A DNA stretch of 64,000 nucleotides from Orychophragmus violaceus (GCA_030180135.1 CM058240.1:749001-813000); one strand, 5' to 3'. Positions 10,148-21,775 are shown, numbered from the stretch's first letter. Notes: a model not told the origin generated them from the sequence alone. Numbers and translations: made by a program.

Positions 10148-12421
10148 TTATACTAAATATACAGGAAACGACTAGTTCATTCTTTATCGCATTGTTGACA
10201 AAAGAAAATTATGACATTGTTTATGTTTTACAGTCTTAAAATACGGTCAAACCACAAGCTATTATATCGGATCTTCGCAATAAAATACTAAATATAGTTT
10301 GGGAATTCGTATAAGACAATGTAACAAGGCGTGACCATGAAAGTAGGAGCGAAACATTTAAATAGATTTGACCAAAATCAGATACACCTTCGAGTTTTCA
10401 CATATAAATCTCTTGTCAGATACACCATCCCTCGTAATAAATTATTACATAAGATAACATATAAAATTGTAGATATATATAGCTGTATATGAATTGTATT
10501 TTTTTCTATATATTGAATAACACCTGTATTTGCATTAGTACCTATCGCATTGGGTCTTAGTCCACGTCAATATGGTCCCATACAGCTTATATAGTTTTAC
10601 TTGTGCAATAGGTCTGGGTTTTTCTATAAAAATAAAAATGCATATTAAACCTATATAAGAAAATCTTTTTTTGTTTCTATAAATGCATATTAAACCTATA
10701 TAAGAAAATCATGATGGTTTAGACAAAACGTTTAATGGATATCTTGATAGGAAGCAAAGACACAAGTTGTGATATTGAAAGTGTAAGTTGGGTTTAGTGG
10801 TACTCATTGACCTTAAAAGACACGGCGGTGACTAGTTCATAACCTATTTACAGTTCACACACAGATGAGTATGTATCCATATAGTAAGTCTACTTCCAAC
10901 TTTTAAGAAAATCTATAAAACTATAATATTTTATTTTTAATAATATATATTTAAAACAATGATTGGAATAAACAGCGTGAAAATGCAAAGAAACAATGGT
11001 ATGTAGTTTACTAAATGGATGTTGTTATATTACCAACCATTGTAAAAAAAAAAAACGGGAATGTGGCAGCATGAAAAACTGTAGTTCTCATGCCAATGTC
11101 AAATGTTTGAGCCAAAGAAACAGTGTAGTTTAGAGTCTTGTGGTCAAATGGTAAGTAGATAAATTTAGAATGTTTACACCTTAAATGGGCATAAGCCGAT
11201 GCTCCGATTACTTGCGTGATTATGTGCAAACTCAACTTGAGACGGTTTCGATTTTCAAAATTTGATGTTGTCACTAACCAAACTGCGAAGCATGTTATCT
11301 AATGCGCGATTTGTCACTTCCGTCTGACAATTCGTTTGGATAAATTCGATTTATTTGTTATGCGGAATTAATATATTTTTAAAAAATATTTAGATAAATA
11401 TGAAATTTTATTTTTGACCTATTTGAATATTTGAAGATTTTTTTTTTTATCTATGAACGGTATCTGTTAATGTGATTAGTCTGACTTCTCCATATACATT
11501 GATTTAATTTAACTTATATAAAAATGTAAAATAAATAATAAAGCTACGCGATCTTTTGTTTTCTTGTAAAACTTGAGACACCTTGAAAGGCAGAAGATAA
11601 TGATAAAAATAAAAATTTAGACTTAACTGTTTTTGGCATTATTTGCAATTAAAACTGCAAAAACAAAATACAGCTATAACAAGAAAAAAAGTCAGAAAAG
11701 AGTTTTGTCAAATTGGAGTTCAACACGGCAGCTACTCCTTTGTTTTTCATTAGATTTGTATAGCAGCCGTAAAATCTAAGTTAGTACTATATACGGGTTA
11801 GGGTTACTGATCCTGTCCCATGTGTCCAAAATTTATCTAGTACTTCTATATCATTTCTAGGTATCTTCAAGACTTCAACGATCAAACATGTTACGTTTAT
11901 ATAAATATATACTAATATAATACTAATGCATACACGTCAACTGTATATCATAAAAATAATAAGATTAAAAAACAAGCTATTCCCAATGATCATATCTTAT
12001 CATGGATTTCTGTACTTTCAGTTGTTGAGTCATTTAAAATTTATGGACCGATATTTGTCCCTTAGGAACTCAAAAGGCCAAAGGACCAAAACCCAAAAAC
12101 GCTCAGGTCTATTCTCGTAATTTCATATCGAGTGTTGTAGTTTTGAGTCGTAAGAGTTTTCTTCATTTGACAACAATTTTATTTATTTATTATAACAATG
12201 TCAAATATATTTTCTATATCAAAGTGAAAAAGGTGATATCCAGTGCCGGCAAAAGTCCCAAACATTTGACGTAAGTATGTTTCATAGTCATCCACAAAAT
12301 CTTTTTTGAGTTTGGTTCATCAGTATATATTACAAGTTTTGGCATTTTTTGCTCTTTAAATATTTCATCTATATTATGGTTTTTTGTTGGATTGTAATAA
12401 ATACTATTTTCTGAATTTACA
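10148..12421. other. Intergenic, low content
   Basis: AT-rich with no supported gene. A 30-bp direct repeat (ATGCATATTAAACCTATATA core) occurs at 10636-10665 and 10681-10710. Short ORFs at 11011-11274 (minus) and 11926-12120 have no recognisable content. Confidence 0.55.
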
Positions 12422-12628
12422 GACGATTAAAAGTTAGGCACCGAACGAAGAAGAGAGTACCGGGAAGAGAGATAGCTACTAATTCTCGCTTCGGTGGGGA
12501 TTTGCCGGTTGAATTTGTGCATTTCATTGGTCAGATGCCGAAGTCGTTGGGAGACATGAGGAGGGGACCAGGCCTTCCGGACTATAGATCTGTTGTTGGA
12601 GTTGACTCTCCAGTACAACGAGAAGTAG
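12422..12628 (+). pseudogene. Orphan exon-like fragment, function not recognised
   Basis: An open stretch begins after an acceptor-like TTTACAG (to 12421) and ends at a donor-like GTATGTG after ...EVVL. It reads RLKVRHRTKKRVPGREIATN, then a segment including DLPVEFVHFIGQMPKSLGDM and RRGPGLPDYRSVVGVDSPVQ. Its GC content and codon use are richer than the flanks. No partner exons can be recognised on either side, so it may be a captured or decayed gene fragment, or a fortuitous ORF. I cannot assign a family. Confidence 0.3.
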
Positions 12629-12639
12629 TTTTGGTATGT

Positions 12640-13370
12640 GCCACAAATTTAACTGTTTTGAACCGCCGGCGACTAAAGAAAAAGACTGGAAAACAGCTAA
12701 TGAAGCTATAGCCCTAACCCGGTTTAATTTTTGGTTATGGTATTTTTCGATTTGTTTTTTTTTGTTTTCTAATTTTACTCTTGATTAAGTTGTACCACGA
12801 TTTAATTTCTGATTGAAGTTGGTTATATATTAACAAAATATTATATTAAACAAACTATTTTCTCGATTTATTTGTATTCTGGATTATGATTTTTTTTTTT
12901 TTTAAGAAGGGTTGTGGTAATGTTATATAGCTCAAGTGGATGACATACGTTTCGAAAATATCTCAATCCCTATGTTATGTCCTGATTATAAGTTGTAACA
13001 ATCATATCTTGCACGTCATAATCAATGAAAATTTGATCGCTATTGGCATTTCCACGATTAAATAATATTTCATTCTGGTTGTTGCCACCAAGTCTCTTGC
13101 TCCTATTAAGCTCAGCCTTAGTAGAAGTAGGTAGCGGCACTGGGTGGACGGTCTTCTCATTATATGATTTGTGTGAACACAGTAAAGTCGTAACGAGATC
13201 CCATTCCATATTAGTCAACGAAGGATATACTATTTTTATTAATGGAGATGACACTTCAAAAATATTGGTTGAAATATTATTGAGTAAAGAAAAATCCGTG
13301 ATGAGAGACTTAAAGTTAAAAATAAATTGAGAGCGTATATTTTTATGAAGGAGACATAAGTTAAGTAGGT
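12640..13370. other. Intergenic / unidentified repeat remnant
   Basis: A minus-strand ORF at 12970-13254 (with LNRSKRLGGNNQNEILFNRG inside) has coding-like texture of the kind seen in retrotransposon polyproteins, but no domain is recognised. Otherwise AT-rich. Confidence 0.35.
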
Positions 13371-13379
13371 GTTAAGTGG

Positions 13380-15122
13380 GACCTGTGCAGCCGGAGGGAG
13401 TTCATAACCATAGAGAAGTGCTTCTATCTCATCAACCTCTCGCTCATAGTCTGATTTCTCATGATCAACAGTAGAGAAGATAGCATTGCAGTAATCTTTC
13501 GGGTTCTTCTCTGGGTTTCCGGGTAAAGTACCTTGAGTTCGGGATGTAGAGGCATTCTTGTATTCCATGTTTGTGACCCTTGAAGTCAAGTTCTGCAACT
13601 CACTCTTCAGATCTCTAACTTCCATAGCTCCTGAGGCTTGTCCCTGAAGTAGTTGCTGCATCATACCCTTTAACTCACTGTCCAAACCTGAGGAAGAAGA
13701 GGCTTGTGGCTGTTGTTGGTTAAATCCGGGTGGAGGGTATTGTGGCTTGGGGACAAAGGCTTGTTGACTTTGGAACTGTGGTTTGTTAGCAAACCCTTGC
13801 TGGTTAGTATAAGGGACAAAAGGCTTTTGTGGCTGAGGTTGTGTGAAGCCTTGTTGCCCTTGTTGTTGACCTTGAGCTTGTGGTTGAGCTTGAGGATAAA
13901 CCTGATCCTGTGGGTTGGCAACATTGGGGTTTCTGTAAGAGAAGTTGGGGTGATTCCTGTAGTTTGGGTTGAAACCCCTGTTGAAACCTCCTTGGCCCGC
14001 AATGAAATTGATCTCTTCTTGGGTCATATCTCCTTCAAGACTGAATAGGACTGGTGGGGATTCATCATAGTTCTCCACAAAGCTGATTTGCTTTTGGTTG
14101 GATGAGATCATCTTGTCAATCTTGTCATTTAGAGACTTGATCTCCTTCTCGTACTTCTCATCAGATGATCCTCTAGGAGTCCTCTCATAGTCCTCATTAT
14201 AGTTCCCATCACTTGTAGCCAAGTTTTCAATCAATTCCATAGCCTCATCAACTCCCTTGCCTAGGAAGTGTCCATTACTACAAGAATCAAGCATTGCCCT
14301 CATTCTAGGAAGCACTCCTCGGTAGAGGTTACTGAGCAGTGTCTCTTTGGTGAATCCATGGTGGGGGCATTGGGTGGTGAGCTTGGTGAACCTGTCCCAA
14401 GCCTCAGCAAAAGTCTCATTGTTTCTTTGCACAAAACCAGATAGTTAATTGCGAAAGCGGGCGGTTCTTATAGGTGAAAAGAATTTCTTCAAGAAAGCCT
14501 TCTTGAGATCTGCCCATGTAGTGATAGACCCTGGAGGAATAGTGCTCTCCCAATCTTTGGCTTTATCTGCCAAGGAGAATACAAAGAGGCGCATCTTGAG
14601 ACCCTCATCCGTCACACCATTGAGTCTTGTAGTATCACAGATTTTGTCGAATGTGTCTAAGTGCTTCAATGGATCTTCTGAGGAAAGTCCATGGAATTGG
14701 TTGTTCTGCACCATATTCATTACCATGGCTCTGATTTCAAAGTTGTTATTGTTCACAGGTGGTGGAATGATACCCCGTCGAATAGCGTTGGTGTCGGGTG
14801 TATCGCCATCTCCAATGGCTCTGAAAGGTCTCTCACGATGAGCCGGGATCCTGTGTCCCTGTGCATCTCTAGCATCCGCATCCTGTTGATGCTGTTCTTG
14901 ATGGCCCTGTTGGCCTTGCTGGTCCTGATGACCCTCTAAATCCATAACTGGCTGCTCTTGAGGCTCAAGCAAAGGCTGAACTACTTCCTGTTCCAACCCG
15001 AGTCTCTCTAAGTGAACAGCTCTTTCTAGTGCCCTTCTCTCTCTTGCTAACTGTCTTTCTAGTGCTTTGATATCTGAAACTCGCGCAACCAAATCTGTAG
15101 GACCTCTGCTCCGCAAGTTCAT
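13380..15122 (-). pseudogene. Broken gag of the truncated Athila-like unit
   Basis: Starts at the same ATG as the intact copy (MNLRSRG, 15122). It carries a nonsense change at codon 226 (GAA in the intact copy, TAA at 14447-14445), splitting the reading frame within the gag domain. Further differences are T218I and K126N relative to the intact copy. The frame continues open to 13380 and then runs into unrelated sequence. It retains the capsid-like retrotransposon gag domain and the Gln/Pro-rich tract, but loses the protease. Confidence 0.9.
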
Positions 15123-15221
15123 GCACCTGACATCAAAGAGAGATGAAGAAGCAAAATTAGTAACCAAAACTTGATCTAAATAGGAAAGGAAATCGAATTG
15201 ATCTATCCAAGTTCCCAAAAT

Positions 15222-15234
15222 GGCAACGGCGCCA
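15222..15234 (-). other. Primer-binding site, truncated unit (tRNA-Asp type)
   Basis: On the minus strand TGGCGCCGTTGCC lies three bases inside the LTR end. Thirteen bases are complementary to the 3' end of plant tRNA-Asp, the usual Athila primer. Confidence 0.8.
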
Positions 15235-15237
15235 AAT

Positions 15238-16900
15238 TGATAACAGAGATTTTGCTAATCTCTAAGGGTATCAATTCCCCATGCTTATCGTGTAGCAATG
15301 AGGGATCAATCCAATTTTGGGAGTGGATAATGACCAATTGAATACACCTAACCACAACAGCCAAGCAAATCAAATCAAATGAAAGTTCTAACAATTCTAA
15401 GCACAATTAACAATGACAAAGCAAACTAAACAAGCAAGATATCACTAATCAAGATAAAACAAAGATAATCAAATAAAGAAGACAAGGCTTATGGGCTAAG
15501 GTCAATGATTAGAACCATCTAGAGCTAACAAGGATGTCTAACAATCAATCAAAGAAGCAAATCTCAAGCTAGGAACAATAACAATTGACTAATCCAATTT
15601 CTTGGTACTAATCACTTTCCCTAATCACATTTCAAGATCAAATTCTCATTTGTGAAATAAGATAAGGCAAGCATTAACAATCAAGTTCCATAAGCTAATA
15701 ATCACTCTAAACATTCATTCCCATGAGCTAGAATATGAAAATCCCCTAATAGATCATAGCTTGCATTTCATCAAACACTTGGTGTGCAACAAAAGCCTAA
15801 GGATCTAGATTAACTTGATCATGGATAATCTAGCACTAAGCACATCTAGAAGGGTGAGATCAATCATAAATAAGCTTTAAACATCCTTGATTCACTCTAA
15901 ATAGCTCTAATCTACCTAACCCATAATCCTTGAAGAAGACTACTCACAAATCATGCTTAGCCCAACAAAATCCATGAGAAAGATGTTAAGCATGATGATT
16001 TGTGAAAGATTAAAGAAAGAGATGAAGAATCAAAACAAAACAAGTCTTAGATTAAGAAAAGATTAAACTTTTGTCTTACAAGAACTTAGAACAAAAACAA
16101 GCTTAAGATCCCAAAAATAAGGGTTTTTTGGCTTATAAATGAACAGTGTTTCGAACCGGGTCAACCCGGGACAAACCGGGTGTTGACCCGGATCCATTGG
16201 GCGAAATTGGTCAAAGCTCAGAAAGTCAACGAAATTTGGCCGCTCGCGGTTTGGGACAAACCGCAAGGGTAACCGCGATGCTCCACGGTCCGGGTTTGGC
16301 ATCACTCGCGGTTTGGTTTACGCCCGCGACGTTAACCGCGGTCAAGCCGCATGAGTTCGGTCCCAACCTCTTACGTTGCTCGCGGTTTGGTTCTCACCGG
16401 TGGTCTAACCGCGATACGGCACGGCACGGTTCCTCCCTTCGCTCGCGGTGTGCCTTGCGGGTTGGGCCGTCGCCGCGTGGAATCGTCGGGGGGGGGGGGG
16501 GGGGGGGGGGGGCTTTGCGGGCTTGGACTCCGGGGGGGGCAAAGGCTGCTGAGGCGTGTTTGGTGGCTTCGAGCGTGCGTGGCTCTGCATTGACTCCAGC
16601 CCACCATTTTTGACTTCTTTGACCTCTTGGCTTTTTGTCTGCTCTGCTAATCCACTTACGACAAAAGCTTTATAATCATCCTCATTCTCTTCTCTTATAA
16701 GCAGTGCTCCACATTCTCCTTTGTACCTAGGGGCTCAACACAAACTCCAAAAGAATACTAAAAAAAATGCATAACTCTAGTTCTAGAAACTTTAATTCAT
16801 GGATGCATAATTTTATATTTAAATGCATGAAAATAAATACAATATGCAACAAAACTAAGTACATTATAAATCTTAAATCTTATAAATTATGCATATATCA
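15238..16900 (-). repeat. LTR, 3' LTR of the full element (1663 bp)
   Basis: Begins TGATATATGCAT and ends TCTGTTATCA on the minus strand. It is almost identical to 21779-23442; differences seen are one C/T near the middle, the length of a G run (25 versus 22), and a 3-bp CTG indel. It contains a GC-rich block (16140-16620) with about four imperfect 62-74-bp units, each opening CTCGCGGT (16243, 16305, 16379, 16442). Because the truncated unit follows directly, it also acts as that unit's 5' LTR. Confidence 0.92.
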
Positions 16901-16914
16901 ATTCCCCCAAACTT
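16901..16914 (-). other. Polypurine tract
   Basis: AAGTTTGGGGGAAT directly precedes the 3' LTR on the minus strand, as expected for plus-strand DNA priming. Two more AAGTTTGGGGG copies lie inside the 3' non-coding region (17729-17719 and 18383-18373). Confidence 0.85.
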
Positions 16915-18729
16915 AAACCTTGCTTGTCCACAAGCAAGCATACGATAATCAATCCATTTGGGAGAAAGGTTTGAAGGCGGGGACTCAAAACCACAAGACT
17001 CACAACAAGATACAAGATCTTTCAAAGAAGTTACAAGTTGCTCTAATCACATTGACTATCCATGTACTTCCACATTACCGTTCCCTCAATCCCTACTCCA
17101 ACTCCCGAGATCCTATAGAACACAAGCAATCATCAACTCAATTCCTTACATTCATTTAGAAGTTAAGTGCGATCTCACAAAGGGGAAATCAATCAATCCC
17201 AATTGGCAAGGTTCAAGAGAGGCTATTTGAGGTGGCTTAGTAGTGTCTTTGGTGGTGGCTAACTCTCAAGAATAGGAGCAAATGGCATTACACAAAATAT
17301 ATCTAAGAAAGGGAACAATTCATGCATACAAAGTTCTTTCCTCATTGTTCTACCCAATTCCTAGAAGACTTCTCTAAACAATCCCACCATGAAAGATAAA
17401 CACACACCAAAACCCCCAATTCAATTACCAAAACACTCACCCTTTTAGCCCTTTTTCTTTCTTTTCTTTGTCACTAGGAAACACTTAACTGATTTTTCTC
17501 TTTTTTCAAACTTGAGCAAACACTTTTTTTTTTCATAACTTAACCCCTTTTAATACTTGATCTTTTTCTTTTGAAACACTCTTAGGGGACTTACTTTTCT
17601 TTTCTTTTACTCATTGCTCTCTTCTTATATGAATTCCTAGTGACTTTCTTTTCCTTTTTGAACCTTTTTGAAACACTTTTCATTGATCCTTTTCATTCCC
17701 AAAACAACTCTCATCTCTCCCCCAAACTTATTTCCCATCCTAATGCTAGACTCTTATGGCAAATGGAGCTAGCTAAAATGAGAAAAGACCATTGTCGTTC
17801 CCGATACTCTCAAGTTTTTGCACATGCCAAAAGCTATCAAGAACAGGCCTCACTCACAAATCATTTTGGCTTCAAAGAAAGGTTTAGGGTCTTTAGGTAA
17901 GGGAAGCCATGATCATAAGATCAATGGTTGCCCGAGCTAATCAAGAGAGTGGTAAAAGGGGAAACATAGCTCGGGCAAGGATCATGGGATTGCATTTCAA
18001 GCCCCTAAGCAAGATATTTCAATAATCAAATTAAGTCCAATATCAATGAATTGAGTTTAATTCATGCAAGCTTCACAAGGATAGGGAATTTCGGAATCTC
18101 AAAGTCAAGCAATGGGTTTTCCTTTGTTTTGAAAATCAATTAAAGCAACGAGCAACTTAATTGGTGAGCCTCTACAAGGCAAAATCATCATTGTCCCCAA
18201 TGCATGAATCCTAAACTACTAACTAGACTCGATCCTACATGCTTCTTTTTGTGAAAATTTTTGAAAATTTTTCGATTTTTTTGGTTTTTCTATGCCATAA
18301 ATTAAATGCATGAGACACAAAATAGAGAACGAAAAATAAGATCAAAACAAACGCGATTAGCAACTGGTCTCTCCCCCAAACTTACTTCACATCGTCTCGG
18401 TGTGAAAGAAGAAAGGAAGAAAGACCGGGAAAAACAAACAAACTCAAGAAGAGAGAAAAAGCAAAATATTTACAAGGCTGGAGTGTGTTACTTGGAGCTT
18501 TAAGTGGAGTGGAATGGGATGAGAGCTCATTTCTTTGTTGATTTCGCCATGACCTAGGCTCATTCCGATTGATCCCCAACTTCACCTACTGACCAAAACC
18601 TGATAAAACTGAAAGAAAGAACATCAAAAATAACAAGCAAAAGATCATATGTACAAGGATAAACATGGGAATGTCTCCCAAGTGCGCTTTTGTTTAAAGT
18701 CGGTAAGCTCGACTTTTGCAAACCGGTTT
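16915..18729 (-). other. 3' non-coding internal region of the element
   Basis: About 1.8 kb between the gag-protease stop and the polypurine tract, with no domain-bearing ORF. Just after the stop the minus strand has GACTTTAAACAAAAGCGCAC then TTGGGAGACATTCCC, a motif like the one that usually follows pol in Athila-type elements. This suggests that pol was deleted and the downstream region kept. Confidence 0.7.
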
Positions 18730-21663
18730 TTAGGCGGTTGAAGAGCGAGTCCTGCCCTCGAGAGTGATGGTTAAGACCTGAGAAGTCAGCTCACTGAGAT
18801 TCACTGAGTCACCTTGAAACCTTGGACTGATTGAAGCTTTAGCACTTGCAAATGGCCTAGACTTTCCCTTGGTCTCGACCTTGTACTCAATGTAATCACC
18901 CTTCAGACCCAATGGATGCAAGCTGATACAGTTGAGAGATGATGGAGTTTCAAAAGGCATTGGAGCTTCCATCTTGTCCTTATGTCCTTTTTCAGCTCTC
19001 TTAACTCCATCCAATCCATTGGTTAGAGCATTTTTATTATGCCCATCAAACAAGGATTGTAGACTCTCACAATCCATGATCTCTTTTTCAAACTCTTGAG
19101 CCTTTGGGTGATTGTTAAAAACCTTATCCTTTTCAGCAATTTCAACTTTTGGAGCCCTCTTTGTCACCATATCCACAACCTTCTCCTTTGATCCTTTAAC
19201 CTCCTTGGTAGTGAGCTTCATTGAAGATATGGACCCAACATACTCAATCTTTATGGGTGTAGGAGGATTTCCAATAGCTCTATCCACCCCCTTCTTTTGA
19301 GCACGTCCCATGTGCTCAGTCAATGATCCATATGTAGTGGGTTTAGGCCAAACTTCCTTACCAACATTTGCAAATAGCCTTGCTTCCTTTAACACATCAT
19401 CCTCATTGGGAGAGAGAATGGCACCACAAGTGTGGAGAGATGTACTCCTCAAAGGATAGTAGACCTTGTTGTCAACATTATTCAGCACAGCACGTTTCTT
19501 TTTGAAGTCCATAGAAGCTCCAGTGGTATGGAGGAAAGAGGTACCAAGTAGGAGAGGTAGTTGGGTGCTTTTCTTCATCTTCATGACAATGAAGTCAGTT
19601 GGGATTGTGCACTCACCAATCTTCAGTGGATAGTCCTTGATCATTCCCATTGGAGTTTTTGAGTAAGAGTCTCCAAATGTAATAGAAGATGGGTATCTTT
19701 CCATGCTCTTGATCCCAAGACTTTCCACCATATCAAGAGATATCACGCTCACAGTAGAGCCGGAATCACACAATGCATCCGTAATCTTTAAGTCTCCCAA
19801 AGTACAGCTGATGGTAAATTTACCCGGATTGCCAAGCTTAGGAAGCGCTTTTGGTGCTGTTTGTACAGTAGGCACAATATCTTCAGCAAAAGTATCAGTA
19901 GCACTCATCACCTTAAGAGGGACCTGTGCAGCCGGAGGGAGTTCATAACCATAGAGAAGTGCTTCTATCTCATCAACCTCTCGCTCATAGTCTGATTTCT
20001 CATGATCAACAGTAGAGAAGATAGCATTGCAGTAATCTTTCGGGTTCTTCTCTGGGTTTCCGGGTAAAGTACCTTGAGTTCGGGATGTAGAGGCATTCTT
20101 GTATTCCATGTTTGTGACCCTTGAAGTCAAGTTCTGCAACTCACTCTTCAGATCTCTAACTTCCATAGCTCCTGAGGCTTGTCCCTGAAGTAGTTGCTGC
20201 ATCATACCCTTTAACTCACTGTCCAAACCTGAGGAAGAAGAGGCTTGTGGCTGTTGTTGGTTAAATCCGGGTGGAGGGTATTGTGGCTTGGGGACAAAGG
20301 CTTGTTGACTTTGGAACTGTGGTTTGTTAGCAAACCCTTGCTGGTTAGTATAAGGGACAAAAGGCTTTTGTGGCTGAGGTTGTGTGAAGCCTTGTTGCCC
20401 TTGTTGTTGACCTTGAGCTTGTGGTTGAGCTTGAGGATAAACCTGATCCTGTGGGTTGGCAACATTGGGGTTTCTGTAAGAGAAGTTGGGGTGATTCCTG
20501 TAGTTTGGGTTGAAACCCCTGTTGAAACCTCCTTGGCCCGCAATGAAATTGATCTCTTCTTGGGTCATATCTCCTTCAAGACTGAATAGGACTGGTGGGG
20601 ATTCATCATAGTTCTCCACAAAGCTGATTTGCTTTTGGTTGGATGAGATCATCTTGTCAATCTTGTCATTTAGAGACTTGATCTCCTTCTCGTACTTCTC
20701 ATCAGATGATCCTCTAGGAGTCCTCTCATAGTCCTCATTATAGTTCCCATCACTTGTAGCCAAGTTTTCAATCAATTCCATAGCCTCATCAACTCCCTTG
20801 CCTAGGAAGTGTCCATTACTACAAGAATCAAGCATTGCCCTCATTCTAGGAAGCACTCCTCGGTAGAGGTTACTGAGCAGTGTCTCTTTGGTGAATCCAT
20901 GGTGGGGGCATTGGGTGGTGAGCTTGGTGAACCTGTCCCAAGCCTCAGCAAAAGTCTCATTGTTTCTTTGCACAAAACCAGATAGTTCATTGCGAAAGCG
21001 GGCGGTTCTTGTAGGTGAAAAGAATTTCTTCAAGAAAGCCTTCTTGAGATCTGCCCATGTAGTGATAGACCCTGGAGGAATAGTGCTCTCCCAATCTTTG
21101 GCTTTATCTGCCAAGGAGAATACAAAGAGGCGCATCTTGAGACCCTCATCCGTCACACCATTGAGTCTTGTAGTATCACAGATTTTGTCGAATGTGTCTA
21201 AGTGCTTCAATGGATCTTCTGAGGAAAGTCCATGGAATTGGTTGTTCTGCACCATATTCATTACCATGGCTCTGATTTCAAAGTTTTTATTGTTCACAGG
21301 TGGTGGAATGATACCCCGTCGAATAGCGTTGGTGTCGGGTGTATCGCCATCTCCAATGGCTCTGAAAGGTCTCTCACGATGAGCCGGGATCCTGTGTCCC
21401 TGTGCATCTCTAGCATCCGCATCCTGTTGATGCTGTTCTTGATGGCCCTGTTGGCCTTGCTGGTCCTGATGACCCTCTAAATCCATAACTGGCTGCTCTT
21501 GAGGCTCAAGCAAAGGCTGAACTACTTCCTGTTCCAACCCGAGTCTCTCTAAGTGAACAGCTCTTTCTAGTGCCCTTCTCTCTCTTGCTAACTGTCTTTC
21601 TAGTGCTTTGATATCTGAAACTCGCGCAACCAAATCTGTAGGACCTCTGCTCCGCAAGTTCAT
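18730..21663 (-). CDS. Gag-protease polyprotein of Athila-like element (977 aa, intact)
   Basis: Structural polyprotein and retroviral-type aspartic protease of a Ty3/Gypsy element. The chosen start is the ATG of MNLRSRGPTDLV at 21663; the open frame extends 32 codons further without an ATG. Residues about 20-90 are charged and Gln-rich, probably a coiled coil. About 145-270 is the retrotransposon gag domain (KMRLFVFSLADKAKDWESTI, then FSPTRTARFRNELSGF, YRGVLP). About 400-480 is Gln/Pro-rich. No CCHC zinc knuckle is seen. The aspartic protease active site is LCDSGSTVSVIS (633-635 DSG), followed by LLLGTSFLHTTGA. The frame ends about 240 residues after the protease core without any polymerase motif. 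It has no frameshift or stop, unlike the copy at 13380-15122. Confidence 0.93.
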   Translation of the reverse strand: MNLRSRGPTDLVARVSDIKALERQLARERRALERAVHLERLGLEQEVVQPLLEPQEQPVMDLEGHQDQQGQQGHQEQHQQDADARDAQGHRIPAHRERPFRAIGDGDTPDTNAIRRGIIPPPVNNKNFEIRAMVMNMVQNNQFHGLSSEDPLKHLDTFDKICDTTRLNGVTDEGLKMRLFVFSLADKAKDWESTIPPGSITTWADLKKAFLKKFFSPTRTARFRNELSGFVQRNNETFAEAWDRFTKLTTQCPHHGFTKETLLSNLYRGVLPRMRAMLDSCSNGHFLGKGVDEAMELIENLATSDGNYNEDYERTPRGSSDEKYEKEIKSLNDKIDKMISSNQKQISFVENYDESPPVLFSLEGDMTQEEINFIAGQGGFNRGFNPNYRNHPNFSYRNPNVANPQDQVYPQAQPQAQGQQQGQQGFTQPQPQKPFVPYTNQQGFANKPQFQSQQAFVPKPQYPPPGFNQQQPQASSSSGLDSELKGMMQQLLQGQASGAMEVRDLKSELQNLTSRVTNMEYKNASTSRTQGTLPGNPEKNPKDYCNAIFSTVDHEKSDYEREVDEIEALLYGYELPPAAQVPLKVMSATDTFAEDIVPTVQTAPKALPKLGNPGKFTISCTLGDLKITDALCDSGSTVSVISLDMVESLGIKSMERYPSSITFGDSYSKTPMGMIKDYPLKIGECTIPTDFIVMKMKKSTQLPLLLGTSFLHTTGASMDFKKKRAVLNNVDNKVYYPLRSTSLHTCGAILSPNEDDVLKEARLFANVGKEVWPKPTTYGSLTEHMGRAQKKGVDRAIGNPPTPIKIEYVGSISSMKLTTKEVKGSKEKVVDMVTKRAPKVEIAEKDKVFNNHPKAQEFEKEIMDCESLQSLFDGHNKNALTNGLDGVKRAEKGHKDKMEAPMPFETPSSLNCISLHPLGLKGDYIEYKVETKGKSRPFASAKASISPRFQGDSVNLSELTSQVLTITLEGRTRSSTA

Positions 21664-21762
21664 GCACCTGACATCAAAGAGAGATGAAGAAGCAAAATTA
21701 GTAACCAAAACTTGATCTAAATAGGAAAGGAAATCGAATTGATCTATCCAAGTTCCCAAAAT

Positions 21763-21775
21763 GGCAACGGCGCCA
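21763..21775 (-). other. Primer-binding site of the full element (tRNA-Asp type)
   Basis: TGGCGCCGTTGCC on the minus strand, three bases from the 5' LTR end. The match to the tRNA-Asp 3' end stops after 13 bases (continuing ATTTTGG where most Athila elements read GGGGA). Confidence 0.85.

Larger units (their letters stand above)
13371..15237 (-). mobile_element. Truncated second unit of the Athila-like element
   Basis: This is the 5' part of an internal region (primer-binding site, leader, gag) nearly identical to 19911-21778. It directly abuts the LTR at 15238-16900, which serves as its 5' LTR. Homology stops at about 13371-13380, where both copies share TTAAG(T/A)GGGACC, suggesting truncation at microhomology. 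Protease, 3' non-coding region and a further LTR are absent. Confidence 0.85.

Noticed and set aside
13704..14048. Plus-strand ORFs antisense to gag (13704-14048, 14449-14841, 20245-20589, 20888-21382)
   Set aside because: Shadows of the gag frame; their persistence follows from gag codon bias, and they carry no domain.
16146..16613. 155-codon ORF in the LTR and its copy at 22687-23091
   Set aside because: Translation of GC-rich repeats and a poly-G run; it differs in frame between the two LTRs.
21664..21759. N-terminal extension of gag to 21759
   Set aside because: The extension begins at a TTG next to the primer-binding site; the ATG at 21663 giving MNLRSRG fits this gag family better.
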